Shown piece by piece: positions 20,294-32,000 of a stretch of DNA of 64,000 nucleotides. The position numbers and the translations under genes are program-made. The DNA comes from Mesocentrotus franciscanus. Lineage: Eukaryota; Echinodermata; Echinoidea; Camarodonta; Strongylocentrotidae. Every line of letters starts with the position of its first letter. The first letter of the stretch is position 1. Under the pieces are notes generated by a model. It saw nothing but the letters and a program-made list of their open reading frames with translations, did no database searches and was not told the origin of the DNA. The DNA lies in assembly GCA_037976565.1 (NCBI GenBank), contig CP137674.1, positions 2,538,762-2,602,761 of the forward strand, read 5' to 3'.

Positions 20294-20880
20294 TTTCACT
20301 ACGTATAGTATAGTATAGTATAGTAGTCGCTCTATGCAGAGCGAATTTATTTCATTTTCCACATGATATAAACAATGACAAGATAATCACAATAATAAAC
20401 ATAACGATATAACAGAAAATTAGCATTGAAGTATCTTTGACATTTATTACTTATTAAGTCTTGTAATGCAAAATTATTTAGTTACAGGAAATGAAAAACG
20501 AACCTACTTGGAAGCAATGCTTGTTACGTGTAGGTTCATACAATAATAACATAAACTTTATACATTCATAACTGAATTTTGAAAGATTACGGAGTAAAAA
20601 AAAAACATGACGGACACAAAAATGAAACAAAAACAAATAAGAACAGTAGCAGGATGACAAGATGAGGATGATAGATGAAGAAAATAAGGGTGAGAGAGTA
20701 ACAAACAGAGAAAGAGGGAAAATGGCAAAAAGAGACGAAGAAGAAGACAGAGAGAGAGGGGGTAGAATGAGAGACAGAGACAGAGAGAGGAGGGAGGGAC
20801 ATAGAGAGAGAGACAGAGAGACAGAGAGACAGAGAGACAGAGAGACAGAAACAGGGAGGGAGAGAGATCGGGTGGCCATG
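20294..20880 (-). mobile_element. LINE 3' tail with (TATAG)n end and purine-rich expansion
   Basis: A (TATAG)n microsatellite (about 20303-20325) is followed by GCAGAGCGAATTTATTTCAT, resembling a LINE 3' end on the - strand. From 20660 to 20870 the sequence is almost pure purine (AGAGAGACAGAGAGACAGAG type). Confidence 0.45.
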
Positions 20881-20985
20881 AAGGAATCAGTTTTGAACAG
20901 TATGATATGGAAACAAATCATACACGGGTCACAATTTCGATGTCAAAAAATGGCCAGTCCGGCCAAATACAAAAAAAATGGGGAA

Positions 20986-21168
20986 CTAGTTGTTCTGATA
21001 GGTCTGCAACAAAAAGTGCTTGAGGTCATTTTTTAATCCAATTAACGAGGGTTTTTCTTTCAATGTGCCGGGAAGGGCATTCCAATATTTTGGGCCAGTG
21101 AAAGTCAAGATTCTGCTGGAAAATACCGTTCTTGATTTTGATAGGTGATAAAAGCGTACAGATATCAA
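20986..21168 (-). pseudogene. LINE reverse-transcriptase C-terminal remnant
   Basis: The - strand frame reads RTVFSSRILTFTGPKYWNAL then PGTLKEKPSLIGLKNDLKHF. The GPKxWNxLP...SL..FKxxLKxxL pattern is the usual last segment of many animal non-LTR retrotransposon ORF2 proteins. Upstream RT domains are absent, so it is a 5'-truncated copy whose 3' end may be the tail at 20294-20880. Confidence 0.72.
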
Positions 21169-21207
21169 ACATCATTTCATGATCTTATACTTTATTCACA
21201 ATCTAGC

Positions 21208-22047
21208 TATATGAAGTGTTTCATTCCAAAAGGAGCTAAATCCACTTTGGGTACTTCTGAGTAAATCGCCTTTTTTAATTTCTCCACTTTCCCTTTAGTA
21301 ATGTACCTTGGTGTTGTTATATAAGTTAAAGGTGCCACCCTGGACCAATAATATATGATTAGAAAAAATCTACCAGTTATTTCTGATTTTTTACTAAATT
21401 TTTAGATTTTTATTTTTCGTTGATTTAGCTCCTTTTGGAATGAAACATGATTTTGTACCGAAAATTTGTCATATTTTCTCAATAAAATCACGGAAATTTA
21501 TTAAAATTAGTAGCAAACCTTCCCTTTTAAATAATAATAGTGAAATCACAACTAAAAATACCCTTTGAAAAGAAAGTAAACAACATATCCGAGTTTCATT
21601 CCAAAAGGAGCTAAATCCGTTTCATTCCAATAGGAGCTAAATCCATGTTTTATTCCAAAAGGAGCTAAATCCACAAAATCTAAAAATTTAGTAAAAATCA
21701 GAAATAACTGGTAGATTTTTTTTCTTCTCATATATTATTGGTCCAGGGCGACACCTTTAACATATATAACAACATGAAGGTACACGGCTTAAGGGAAAGT
21801 GGAGAAATAAAAAACGTGAAAGTACCCAAAGTGGATTTAGCTCCTTTTGGAATGAAACCGAATTGGATTTAGCTCCTTTTGGAATGAAACATGATATTGT
21901 ACCTAAAAATTGTCATACTTCCTGGTGAAATTTTAGAATGTGATATAGTGCATTTTGTCCCCATGTAGGAAATCATTATTTTAAGACAAAAAACTCAAGT
22001 TGATAAGATATGGATTTAGCTCCTTTCGGAATCAAACTCTTCATATA
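21208..22047. mobile_element. Compound fold-back element, ~840 bp
   Basis: The motif TTTCATTCCAAAAGGAGC plus TAAATCC occurs eight times, four in each orientation (about 21219, 21424, 21594, 21621, 21646, 21832, 21870, 22011). Arms 21213-21446 and 21640-21862 are inverted copies of each other (shared GGTACATTACT/ AAGGTACAC, TATATTATTGGTCCAG). The outermost ends TATATGAAG and CTTCATATA are also inverted. No coding capacity. Confidence 0.85.
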
Positions 22048-22519
22048 ATGATGTCTTAAAATTGCATAACAATATATTCATAATATGACTTGTTTTCACA
22101 GCTGGTACATATATTTCATGATCTAAGGCTCATCACACAAAATCATTGCAACTTATTGATCATGCAAGTATATACAAAATGTATATACAAGAAAATATAT
22201 ATAAGAAAATACATATATTCAATATATTTGTATTTTTCTTTGTACAAAAACTTGTCATATCTTTCTGATTTGGACATGCTCTCTTAAACTGAACGATGGA
22301 GTTTTAAAGATACAGGATTAGGATATCTTAAAATAATTTGATATATTCCTTTAAAATGTCATTGAAAAACTTAGTGTATAGGCTGTAGAAGAGATTAAGA
22401 AGGAACTCAATTACAGTGGATACTGATTCCCTATTTAATGTCACGGGGGAGGGGATATTGTTAAAATGAGACTTGTTTAAACGTATAGGGAGCGATGTTT
22501 ATCAAATCTAATCTACTAT

Positions 22520-22801
22520 CAGGGGCGGATCCAGCCGGCGGCAAGGGAGGGGGCCTAAAAAGGGGCCCACTTCGTGGGAAAATTTGAAAATCGTGCCGGT
22601 CGATTTTTCGCTCAGTGGTGGGGAGGGGGTAGTGAACACAATTTTTTTTTTTTGGCACCCGAAAAAAAATTTGCCCTCCGGGAAGGGCCAGGGGAGGGGG
22701 CCCATCTTCTTTTTTTTTTTTAAAGGGTGTTTTTACCTGTTTTTTTTTTGCTAGGGGAGGGGGCCCAGGCCCCCCCCCGGGCCCCCCTGGATCCGCCACT
22801 G
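22520..22801. mobile_element. hAT-type MITE, 282 bp, with 8-bp target duplication
   Basis: Terminal inverted repeats CAGGGGCGGATCCAG and CTGGATCCGCCACTG. The flanks TCTACTAT at 22512-22519 and 22802-22809 are a perfect 8-bp duplication, as made by hAT transposases. The interior is G/C homopolymer-rich and noncoding. Confidence 0.9.
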
Positions 22802-22809
22802 TCTACTAT

Positions 22810-24350
22810 GATGACAACATTAATCTTACCAGGCATAATTAAGGTTAGATGAACATAATTTTAGAACATAAGAACGAGCTAAATACGTTTATTTCTGTTC
22901 CGATCTGAATTGCGCTTATGTAATGAGAAAACCTGTATTTCACTTATCTTATATGAGCTGTGATCATAATTCATTTTATGTTCTTGGCTTTGTTAATTTC
23001 GTAATGATTATCACAATAATTTTAAGATACTATTTACAGATAGATTAGCTCTTCAACAAAGAGAAAGAGATATACCGAAAATATTTATAATTTCTATAAA
23101 TTTACTACTATATTGCTTTTCTATACAGATAAACTATGTACGTATTTACAAATTGCATAGATATTTAGATAACGGTACCTCAACGGCAATATCCGAAATC
23201 TGCACGAACTATTTGGCAGTGTCGTGTTAGCTTGGCATTTAATACATCAATATCAATAATAATAGTTATAATAATAATAACAATGATAATGATAATGAGT
23301 CTCATCAATTATATGGATCACTATAGCTATAATTTATCTATTTCATTCGAAACTGCAAACATTGGTTGAAATGCTATGAATAGTTAAACATTGTTTCTGC
23401 TCTTAAAAAAAATGATAGCTCGGGAATTACGGTTTAAAAATACAGAAGACAAGAAAGTGATCAACATAGAACTATGATGAGCGATTGCCGGATTCTTTTA
23501 ATTTGAAATGATGGGAAACATACGGCTATGCAAGTAAGTGAAATGACGTTGGTTTTAATCATACTCGATCATGTCGATAGACTATGGGTATGCAAGGCCC
23601 GCCAAAGAAGCGACGGGGCTCATGGAACATGAGCATCCACACTTTTTAAACAAAAATCACAATTTCTTTTTTTTACAATCTTAATCATTTTTTTTTTTGG
23701 TTAAGTCACATTGGGCTCACACGCTTTGAAATCTTACCGCATTGCCTCCATGTAAGGGTAATCATTATTGATGTTTTGACAGGGTTTGGATACCCCTTCT
23801 TGGATATGAGAACAGAAACTTCTTAAAGGTTTCTCGTTCCTTATTTGGGTATAATTGTTTCTATTCTTTGTTTATTGTTCCAGGAATTTACCAAAAGTAT
23901 TAGAGCCCGTTCAGTTTAGTCAAAGCATGCGATTCTCACAATGTTTGCAGCTTCTTGATGATAATCCATTTACTATTTACATAAATGTTATGTAACAATG
24001 ATTACGGATACAAATCCAATATTTCTACATCATTTCAATATCGCTGCCTAATCGGCAGTTTTATCGACATATTCACGATCATGGCAGTGACGTGGTAGCT
24101 GGCAGAAAGTCATTCAGACTTAAACTACATCATACTAATATGCAATACAATATGTACAACACAAAGTAAATAAACAATTCATACGATATTGCATTTAAAG
24201 AACAAATAAGAAGTACACATATAAAGTAGACTATATTACTAAGAAACATGACAAAACGGAAATTCACAGGTGAATGAATGCAATATAAAGTACTCCTTTC
24301 ACTACTGCTTGCATAGCTTACCTTATTATCATAATTTACAAGATAGACCT
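22810..24350. other. Intergenic, no feature recognised
   Basis: AT-rich sequence with no reading frame, RNA or repeat I can support. Confidence 0.5.
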
Positions 24351-24353
24351 ATT

Positions 24354-24580
24354 GGCCCGAATTCACAAAGGAGGTTTAACTTAACCCATGGTTTAAACCC
24401 TCATTTACATAACCCATGGTTTAAAATAAGCGCAAAATAAGCGCGACACAAGTCAGAGGTCCAATATTAGACGCGCGCAAGGCAAGGTACGCTTAATTTG
24501 CGCTTATTTTAAACCATGGGTTACGTAAATGAGGGTTTAAACCATGGGTTAAATTTAAAGCTCCTTTGTGAATTCGGGCC
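24354..24580. mobile_element. Fold-back MITE with ATT flanks
   Basis: Perfect terminal inverted repeat GGCCCGAATTCACAAAGGAG. Inner inverted repeats AACCCATGGTTTAAA and AAATAAGCGCAAAATAAGCG extend the stem. ATT on both sides suggests a 3-bp target duplication of the PIF/Harbinger kind. A shorter relative lies at 47593-47657. Confidence 0.85.
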
Positions 24581-24584
24581 ATTA

Positions 24585-26031
24585 ACACCATATCAATTTA
24601 ATCTTCCAGTTTTTGAAAGTCAGAAAAAAATGTGATTAGAAAATGAGCCAGTCAGCTCATCTGTTCTCTCTCTCTAAAGTTAAAAGTTCAATTGTCACCG
24701 TAAACGCTATAATAGCAGCACCACTAGAGGTAAGCAAATAAACAACTTTTTACATATTGCACCATTGCACCACTGAAGATCAATTTGCACCCTATAGTCA
24801 GGCTTCCGATAGCTAGGGTGCCATGTGTGTGAATTGAACTTCTAAAGGTTCAAGATTGCACCCTCAAGAGTGGCTGCTCCTGTGTATAGGGCATACATTT
24901 TGAACCTTTAGTTCTTAATGTGTAGTATCTCCAACTATATGAGATACATAATACTATATGTGTTGGCAGTACACAATTTGAGGTATACTTACAAACACCT
25001 AGTCATTGCACATCATCTTTTATTAACTTGCATGGCTGGATATATACCATGAGAGAATTATCTTCCAGTTCGAAAGGTCACAGGGTACATTTAATTTGAG
25101 TTCAGAGCTTCAAGATTAGATAATTGTTGCGGATATATGACGGAAGGAACTGAGCAGCTAAAAACAGCGCTTCGAGCTTCCGATACCAAATATGAGATGA
25201 TTCCCACGCTACTATTGTATTCAAAAACACTATTATTCTAGAGGTTACCCAGATTATTTGGTATAAAATAAAGCAAAATGAATCATACGTAAACAGAGAA
25301 GTTTTAAAGTGCAAGTATGGAACAAACCTTCTTTTTTAAAGAAGTTATGATTACCGACTAAGAAATGACATAGAACATGGGTAGGTCAATAAACAAATGT
25401 GTTCAGTATAAAATGAATTCATCGGACTATTTAAAAGGATATTGTATTGTTGGCAAAGAGGAAGGACAACATTCTTTAAAATAGTAGAAATATTTATATC
25501 TTCTTTGGGGGCAATGCAGAACACTCTGTTTAAAAGTAGTTTGGTTAGTGTTACGATACGATGGTAAATCTTAAGAAATCTATGATAACGTTATTTATAT
25601 AAAATATGGACAATTTAAATCGCATTTATTAGGACAATTATTTTTAAAATAAATATGTGCACATGGAACTTTCATCATAAAATATGTGTGGATAGTGTCT
25701 TATCAAACCGATATGGCGACAGGGACAATCGTCGACAATCGTATGACATCGTCCTGATTCGTAGTTGTCTTCTCTCTATTATTTTGTTGTAATGTGCACT
25801 CCGCTGCTATTTTTAGTTTAAACATGATATATGAACAGTCCAAACATCGACTTGGGTGATATGCACCTTTTAATCCTTAAATTGAAATAGACATACCTTT
25901 CCTTAATACTTATTCACCATGTGGTAATTGTTGGATGTTATAGAGTGCAATGGGCTTAATGCCGAATACATTCAATTTCTTAAATTAACACTACATTCGC
26001 CGTGCACATACTAATATTGATGTGTGGGCGA
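24585..26031. other. Downstream flank of the membrane-protein gene
   Basis: AT-rich, no coding region recognised. It would contain the 3' UTR of the - strand gene that stops at 26032. Confidence 0.45.
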
Positions 26032-29000
26032 TCATACCACGGCGTTGCTGCCATTGTTCTTGTTGCCGCAACATTTCCTGAAGCAACAGAAGCAACAGCA
26101 GCAACAGACAAAGTTGATAAGAAGGATAGAGCCGACGACACTGACGATGATAACAAGCCATACCTGGGAGGTGTTGAGAGCACCAAACGATGCCTTACAA
26201 CATGACGGTGTCGCACAGCATGGATCAGGACAGGTATTATTAGTAGCTAAACAATTATCATTGATCATCCCGCAACAATCAGCCGGGCAATCATCATGTG
26301 TTTCTGTAGCATCATCACACCGGCCATCACCACAGAATGAGGCATCTACTGAGGATCTACAGAGATGGGAATGATAATAATAATAACAGTGATTTACAAA
26401 GCTCCTTTTAGACTGGATACAAAGCGTATGTATACAGTTATAAGCAGTGACAATGTGAAATACAGTTACTAAGCAGTGACAATGTGAGTTCAATTAATGT
26501 ATATAGTTACAGAATAGATAAGTCTTCAAACTCTTTGAACTGTACTACTACTGATGATTTCAGCTGAGGAGGGAGCCTGCTCCAGAGAGTAAATCGGAAT
26601 TATCATGATTACGTAATTTTAAAAAAAATATAGGAAATCTAGAGGAAACTTTCAAGCTCCCTAAAAGCTTCCTTTTGATCAATAACTAACGTTGATTTAT
26701 GGTCATTCTTTGACAAATTCAATCATATAAAGTTATGTGATGCTATTCAGTTGTAGGGAAACTATATAGAACAACTTATTGAAACGTTATATATTACATT
26801 GATAGAAAAAAAGACAGGGAAAGGAAGGGATAAAGACAGAGAGAACATAGAGGGAGATAGAAGAGGAGATAGATAAAAAAGAAACATGAAAGAAGGAGGG
26901 AGGTAGTGAAAGAGATTAAAGAGAGACGGAAAGAGGAAGGAAGGAGAGAGTGATGAACAAAAATCTTACCCTCTTTTCTCTGCTTCAAATGGACATACTC
27001 CCAAGAAACATTCCGTCCACTTGAAACATCCTTCAGACGTCAACCACTTCCATCGTTCGTCACATCTTAAAGAATAAAACAGAAATTTCATGAGAAAACA
27101 ATATACAATGGAGATGGCCATGTATATTGAAATATGAAAATGACAAACAACATGTCTACGACATTAATCTCAACACTATTCATCGAGAAGATGTATAATG
27201 AAAAAAATACAGTAATGCTAGAGAATGATAGAGGGAGAGAGAGAGAGAGAGAGAGCACAAAACTGATGAAGAAGTTTTCCTTAATCGGAACATCTTGGTA
27301 ATGAAGTATGTACAATGAACTCTCAATACGCGATATATACGAGATAACATACCAGGATCTATCATAGATACATGCAGGCATCTCATGTCTTATTTCAATG
27401 TGACGATAGATGGCATGTGGCTGGTCCAGAATATAAAGTGAAATCTTTCCAAAGTATCACATTCTCGCAAAGATGACAGACATCCCCGAAAATTATATCT
27501 GAACTGAGGGAAAGCATTACCCAAGAATCTACTTAAAGTGATGTATATTATATGGTTTGATGATGGAAAGACAATACATGTCAGCACACGAAATAATATA
27601 CACGCCCCCGTTTAAACAAGTACAACAAAAAACATAACAAGTTGAAAAATAACTCTTGTGCTAATGTTTCCCTTGTATCTGGTTAAAACCTTTATCCGTC
27701 GTTAATCTTCTGAAAGTGAAAGCCTTTACGGATATCTGTCAAAGTTTGACAAGATAGTTGCATCCGTTGACCATGTACAACCCATATATTGATCAGTTGT
27801 CAAAACACCGTGTACCTGGGAAACTGATCGAATACAATCAATTTAGTCCACGTTGTTCCTTTTTATGTTAAAGGTGCAGCGCTACGTGTTAGTTATAAGG
27901 TCAGATCATGGGCATGAGACCCTGCAGAATGATGATTGTACAGCTTTCAAACAGCTCATCAGAACTTATTGGCCGCGGTCCATATAGACTGGTACATGGG
28001 ATTTTCCCTTTAGTTTCTGTCCTCTTGAATATGTACTCCCAATCAAACAAAAACATCAACCTGCAACACCCTTCCCTCTGGTATTAACCACCCCCCCCCC
28101 AACCGCCAAACAACTAAAAAGTTGCTTCAATTCTATTAATAAATGGTTCGATGAATGAATGATGCAGATCACAATGATTTTCAAGTAAATCAGATACAGG
28201 ATACACGTTTGCTCAATGAGAAGTTTTTTAGGGCATCTTTCTGCACTTTAACTTTTTAACTCTTTTTCTTCGAATCATTAATAAGAATAAGAATAATAAC
28301 AAAGTCATTTATATAGCGCTCTTGCATAGGATTTCACAACGCTTTACAGAATTGTAACAAAAGATCATACCAGTAGCAAAAGTTAACAGCACTCATTAAA
28401 TAAGAGAGTTTTGAGAGCCTTCTTAAAAACAACTAATGCAGGAGACAAGCTGACAGTCTATAGATCGATAAATGGAATACTACAATGACTTGGTAATCAA
28501 TAGAGGCATATACGAAAGCCCATTACTGCCACTGAAAAAGAGAAAAAAATTACGGTTTTCTGGAGGGGAAAAAAAAAATCCAGTGAGTAAAAGCCCATTA
28601 CTGCCACTGGAAAAAAAGAAGAAAAAAGTGCTAGTAATGGGCTTTTACTCATTGGAATTTTTTTCTTTCTGTTTTTTCTCCAGAAAACGTACAATTTTTT
28701 TTTTCAGTGGCAGTAATGAGCTTTCGTAGAGGCATGAACGAAACGGGGAAATAATAAAATTTTCTACTAAATTGTCAGATTGTATCATCGTAGTAGGGTC
28801 CATTGTACCATTGAGGGTTAGTGAAGATGTGCTTACATCGTGTTGTACATCTGTCATTTCCTATGGATATACGCATGCGTGGAAGCAATCAGTCAGTTAT
28901 GTGTCATCGCTAGAGTTAGTACTTCCGTTAACTATTTCCCGTTGAGGTTATCATGGTTGGTCGGAAGGTGAGATTTGTCCAGGAAAAAATATATCTTATC

Positions 29001-32000
29001 TTGAGCTCTTCAAAGTAAAATGATTTTAGGGAGGTGATATGCAAACATGTCTAAACTTGAAAGTTGTGCCTTGTACTATCATTTTGACAATGCGACAATT
29101 TACATAGTTGGTCAAGGGCGGAACAGGCCTATGTGTGTAAAGAGTAAATGAACATAAATGAACTTAAGTTTTCATACCCTATTTGAACTGAGAAACCATA
29201 TATCCGTAATGAAACATAAACTAGGAAATATATGAAGAAAAGAAGAGAGTTATCTATAATTTGCTATCTAGCTCTCAATTTAAACCTATAAAATTCGTTC
29301 GTAGAATGCATAAATTCATGTACATTTATGTACACAGGGAGACTTAGGAACGAGTAGGACACCCAGTTATACTTGATCTGCACTGGCTTACATCGTTCAA
29401 ATTAATAGCACAAATCATATAAACTCAGAGGCTAGTTAAATATGTATTTTTCCTTAGTTGAATTATTAGCTACATAAATCTATTAACTATTAAGTATGAT
29501 TAAGTGTTTAAAAAAAAATTTGAAGTTCAAAGCAAAACCTAATGACGGCCCTTCAGTTTGTAAAATAGAATATTATCAATGTTCGAAATACCGTGTGTTT
29601 ACGTCTGTTAGCTGGCGTAATGAAATAGACGCAATGAAAAATTCTCAATAAGTTTTTTCTTGCTTGGTTATTTTACCACCAAAACGGTCCGATGTTATGG
29701 AAAAAAATCAATAAACGCTGAATATTACTCTTCACCCTTTAATGATGTATGATGAATAAATTTAAAGCCTGTCTGCACTAGTTCAGCCTGGGGGTATTAG
29801 ACCTCCCAGTGTGGTCACTGACAGGTGGTTATCTCATCAATTAACATAAGAAAAGGGGTTATGGGTGACCAACAGGCACCGCTTAGGCATTGTTTGCTAT
29901 ATAGAGGGAGCAAGTAGCTACAAGTAGCTACAAGTAGTGCAGTGGGGCTTTAATTAAACGGTCCGATGTTATGGAAATAATTTCAAAGACTTATTAGTCA
30001 CACCCTTTAATGGTGTATGATGAATGAATGTGAACGGGATGAAGTGTGTTAACATAGTACAGAAGAAGTAATTGCATTGAGATATCAGGTGGAAACACCC
30101 TTTCCTGCTCTCTTGCTGGCTCATACCAAGGGGGAGGTTTGACATTTATAGTTACCATGGTTATAGACAAGCTAATTTTATATGAGGCTGTGAATGAGGT
30201 AGGCAGTTAGCTCACTGGAAACTAGACCAGCATTTCTACCCCCTTCATGTGTGTGTGTGTGTATTGGGTTTTTACAGACGTGTATCAATCAGATATGATT
30301 ATTTACGTCTGGGGACCGACCTTTAACGTCACCATCCGAAAGACGTGACTCAGTTTCGAACCTGCGTCCTCGGCTGAATCAGTTTGTAACTTCCACTGTT
30401 AGCTGGATTACAGGCGCACGCCACAACGCCTTCATTTGAGGTAGCCCCGTTGAAGTATGAGTACAGGTAGGCTATATTAAACTCTATGACTTAATCCCTT
30501 CTAAAATGGTTGTAGGCCGAACCATAATTAATTTTAGTTTGCTTTCACGGTCAAAATTATTCGCTTACACTAATATATACAGATGTAACATGAATAATTC
30601 CTCACATAATTCTCAATTCACACCTCCCAAAAAAAACACATTTACCTTGGGTAAAGGCACAAAGAAATCGGGCTCGTGGGGTAAAAAAATTAGGATACTA
30701 AAAATTATACACCGTTATTGATGAATAGGGCACTATGACATCAGAGCCTCATGACATAGTTGCCAATTTATCTCGATTAGATAATGATCTTCACATCATT
30801 AAATCGTTCATAAATGTTTTCTTATTAGTTATCTGATTTTCCTCAAATATTTTGTAGTCAGTTTCTCTGATTTTTCTGATTAAGTGTTCTAATATAGTTT
30901 TATCGTCCTGCAGAAATCTACAACTTTTGTTTGGTATATTTTTGCTTAGTTGTCATCATTCAAATACGTGGAATAAAAGAGAGCAGTCTTTATCATTTCA
31001 AACTTTCATTTCTATTTATTATGGATTTACGAGTCTTGGTCCAATAGAATAATTAAGTTTACTTTGTTTATAATTTATTTACAAACGTTGCAGGGTGTGA
31101 TTATGAAAATAATATAGTGTCTTTGTTTTATGATCTCTGGCCAACATGTGAATGTAATCTTATAAGCAATCATGTTATACCAGGACAAAGAATTATAATT
31201 CCTTGAATTGTAGCTGAATACCATCATGCTATTATCAATATATCAAGCCTGCTAAATCTACTTTATTTGTGATTGTTTAGTTCGTTGTTGCCGGCTAGCT
31301 GTATTTTGTTGATTTTGAATAACGGAAATTAGTTAATTAAGTGACGTAACCAATTAAATACACATAGTACATGTATATCTGAATTTCTTAAATTTGTATT
31401 TATGCCAATTGTTTGTTAACAAGTTGTATAAGTTGGCTAGATGTCATATGAATTCAATTGAACACTTTTAGAACAATTTGTAACCAAATTCAAGAACTAC
31501 ACTTTATCAAAACGTAGCAGTACTCGTGAGAAATAATCTAATTAAGACTTGTCTTTACAAATTATGATTATCAATAAAGACGAAAGGAAGTGCTAATACC
31601 TTCATGCCAGTAATATAGAAAATATCACGTTTAATTCCTGCGTCATAGCAACTGTTTCCATAGTAACATATAACATGACATTAACCTTGTAATATTCATG
31701 AAAAAGGATGTATTCAGCTGATTTAAAATGTATACATTTGTCATAGCTATAAAGAAAGGGTATAATAGGTTAGGTGGATGGGGTCATAGGAGAGATAAAG
31801 GGTACGCTTTCCATCTACCCCCCACTATCCATCTAACAAACGACTTCTCATATACGAGTTGCAAAAAGAGGTTTATCATTTTTATTTATTCAATTAATCA
31901 AAATGTGTTGAAAAAGACTGTTGGGAAAACATACTGAAAGAACTGAAAATATGCAATCTTTCAATTTAGCCCGGCAAAGATCATGGTGAAAGTCAATCTT

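Noticed and set aside
20478..21036. 147-codon - strand and 124-codon + strand frames over the GA tract
   Set aside because: Overlapping opposite-strand frames across a simple-sequence run; the Arg/Glu/Asp-rich product is an artefact.
22461..22799. Gly/Pro/Lys-rich - strand frame
   Set aside because: Falls within the hAT MITE, whose homopolymer-rich interior creates the frame.
26024..26374. + strand Gln-rich and Thr/Asp-rich frames
   Set aside because: They are antisense to the transmembrane exon; the Cys codons there (TGC/TGT) read as GCA/ACA on the other strand.
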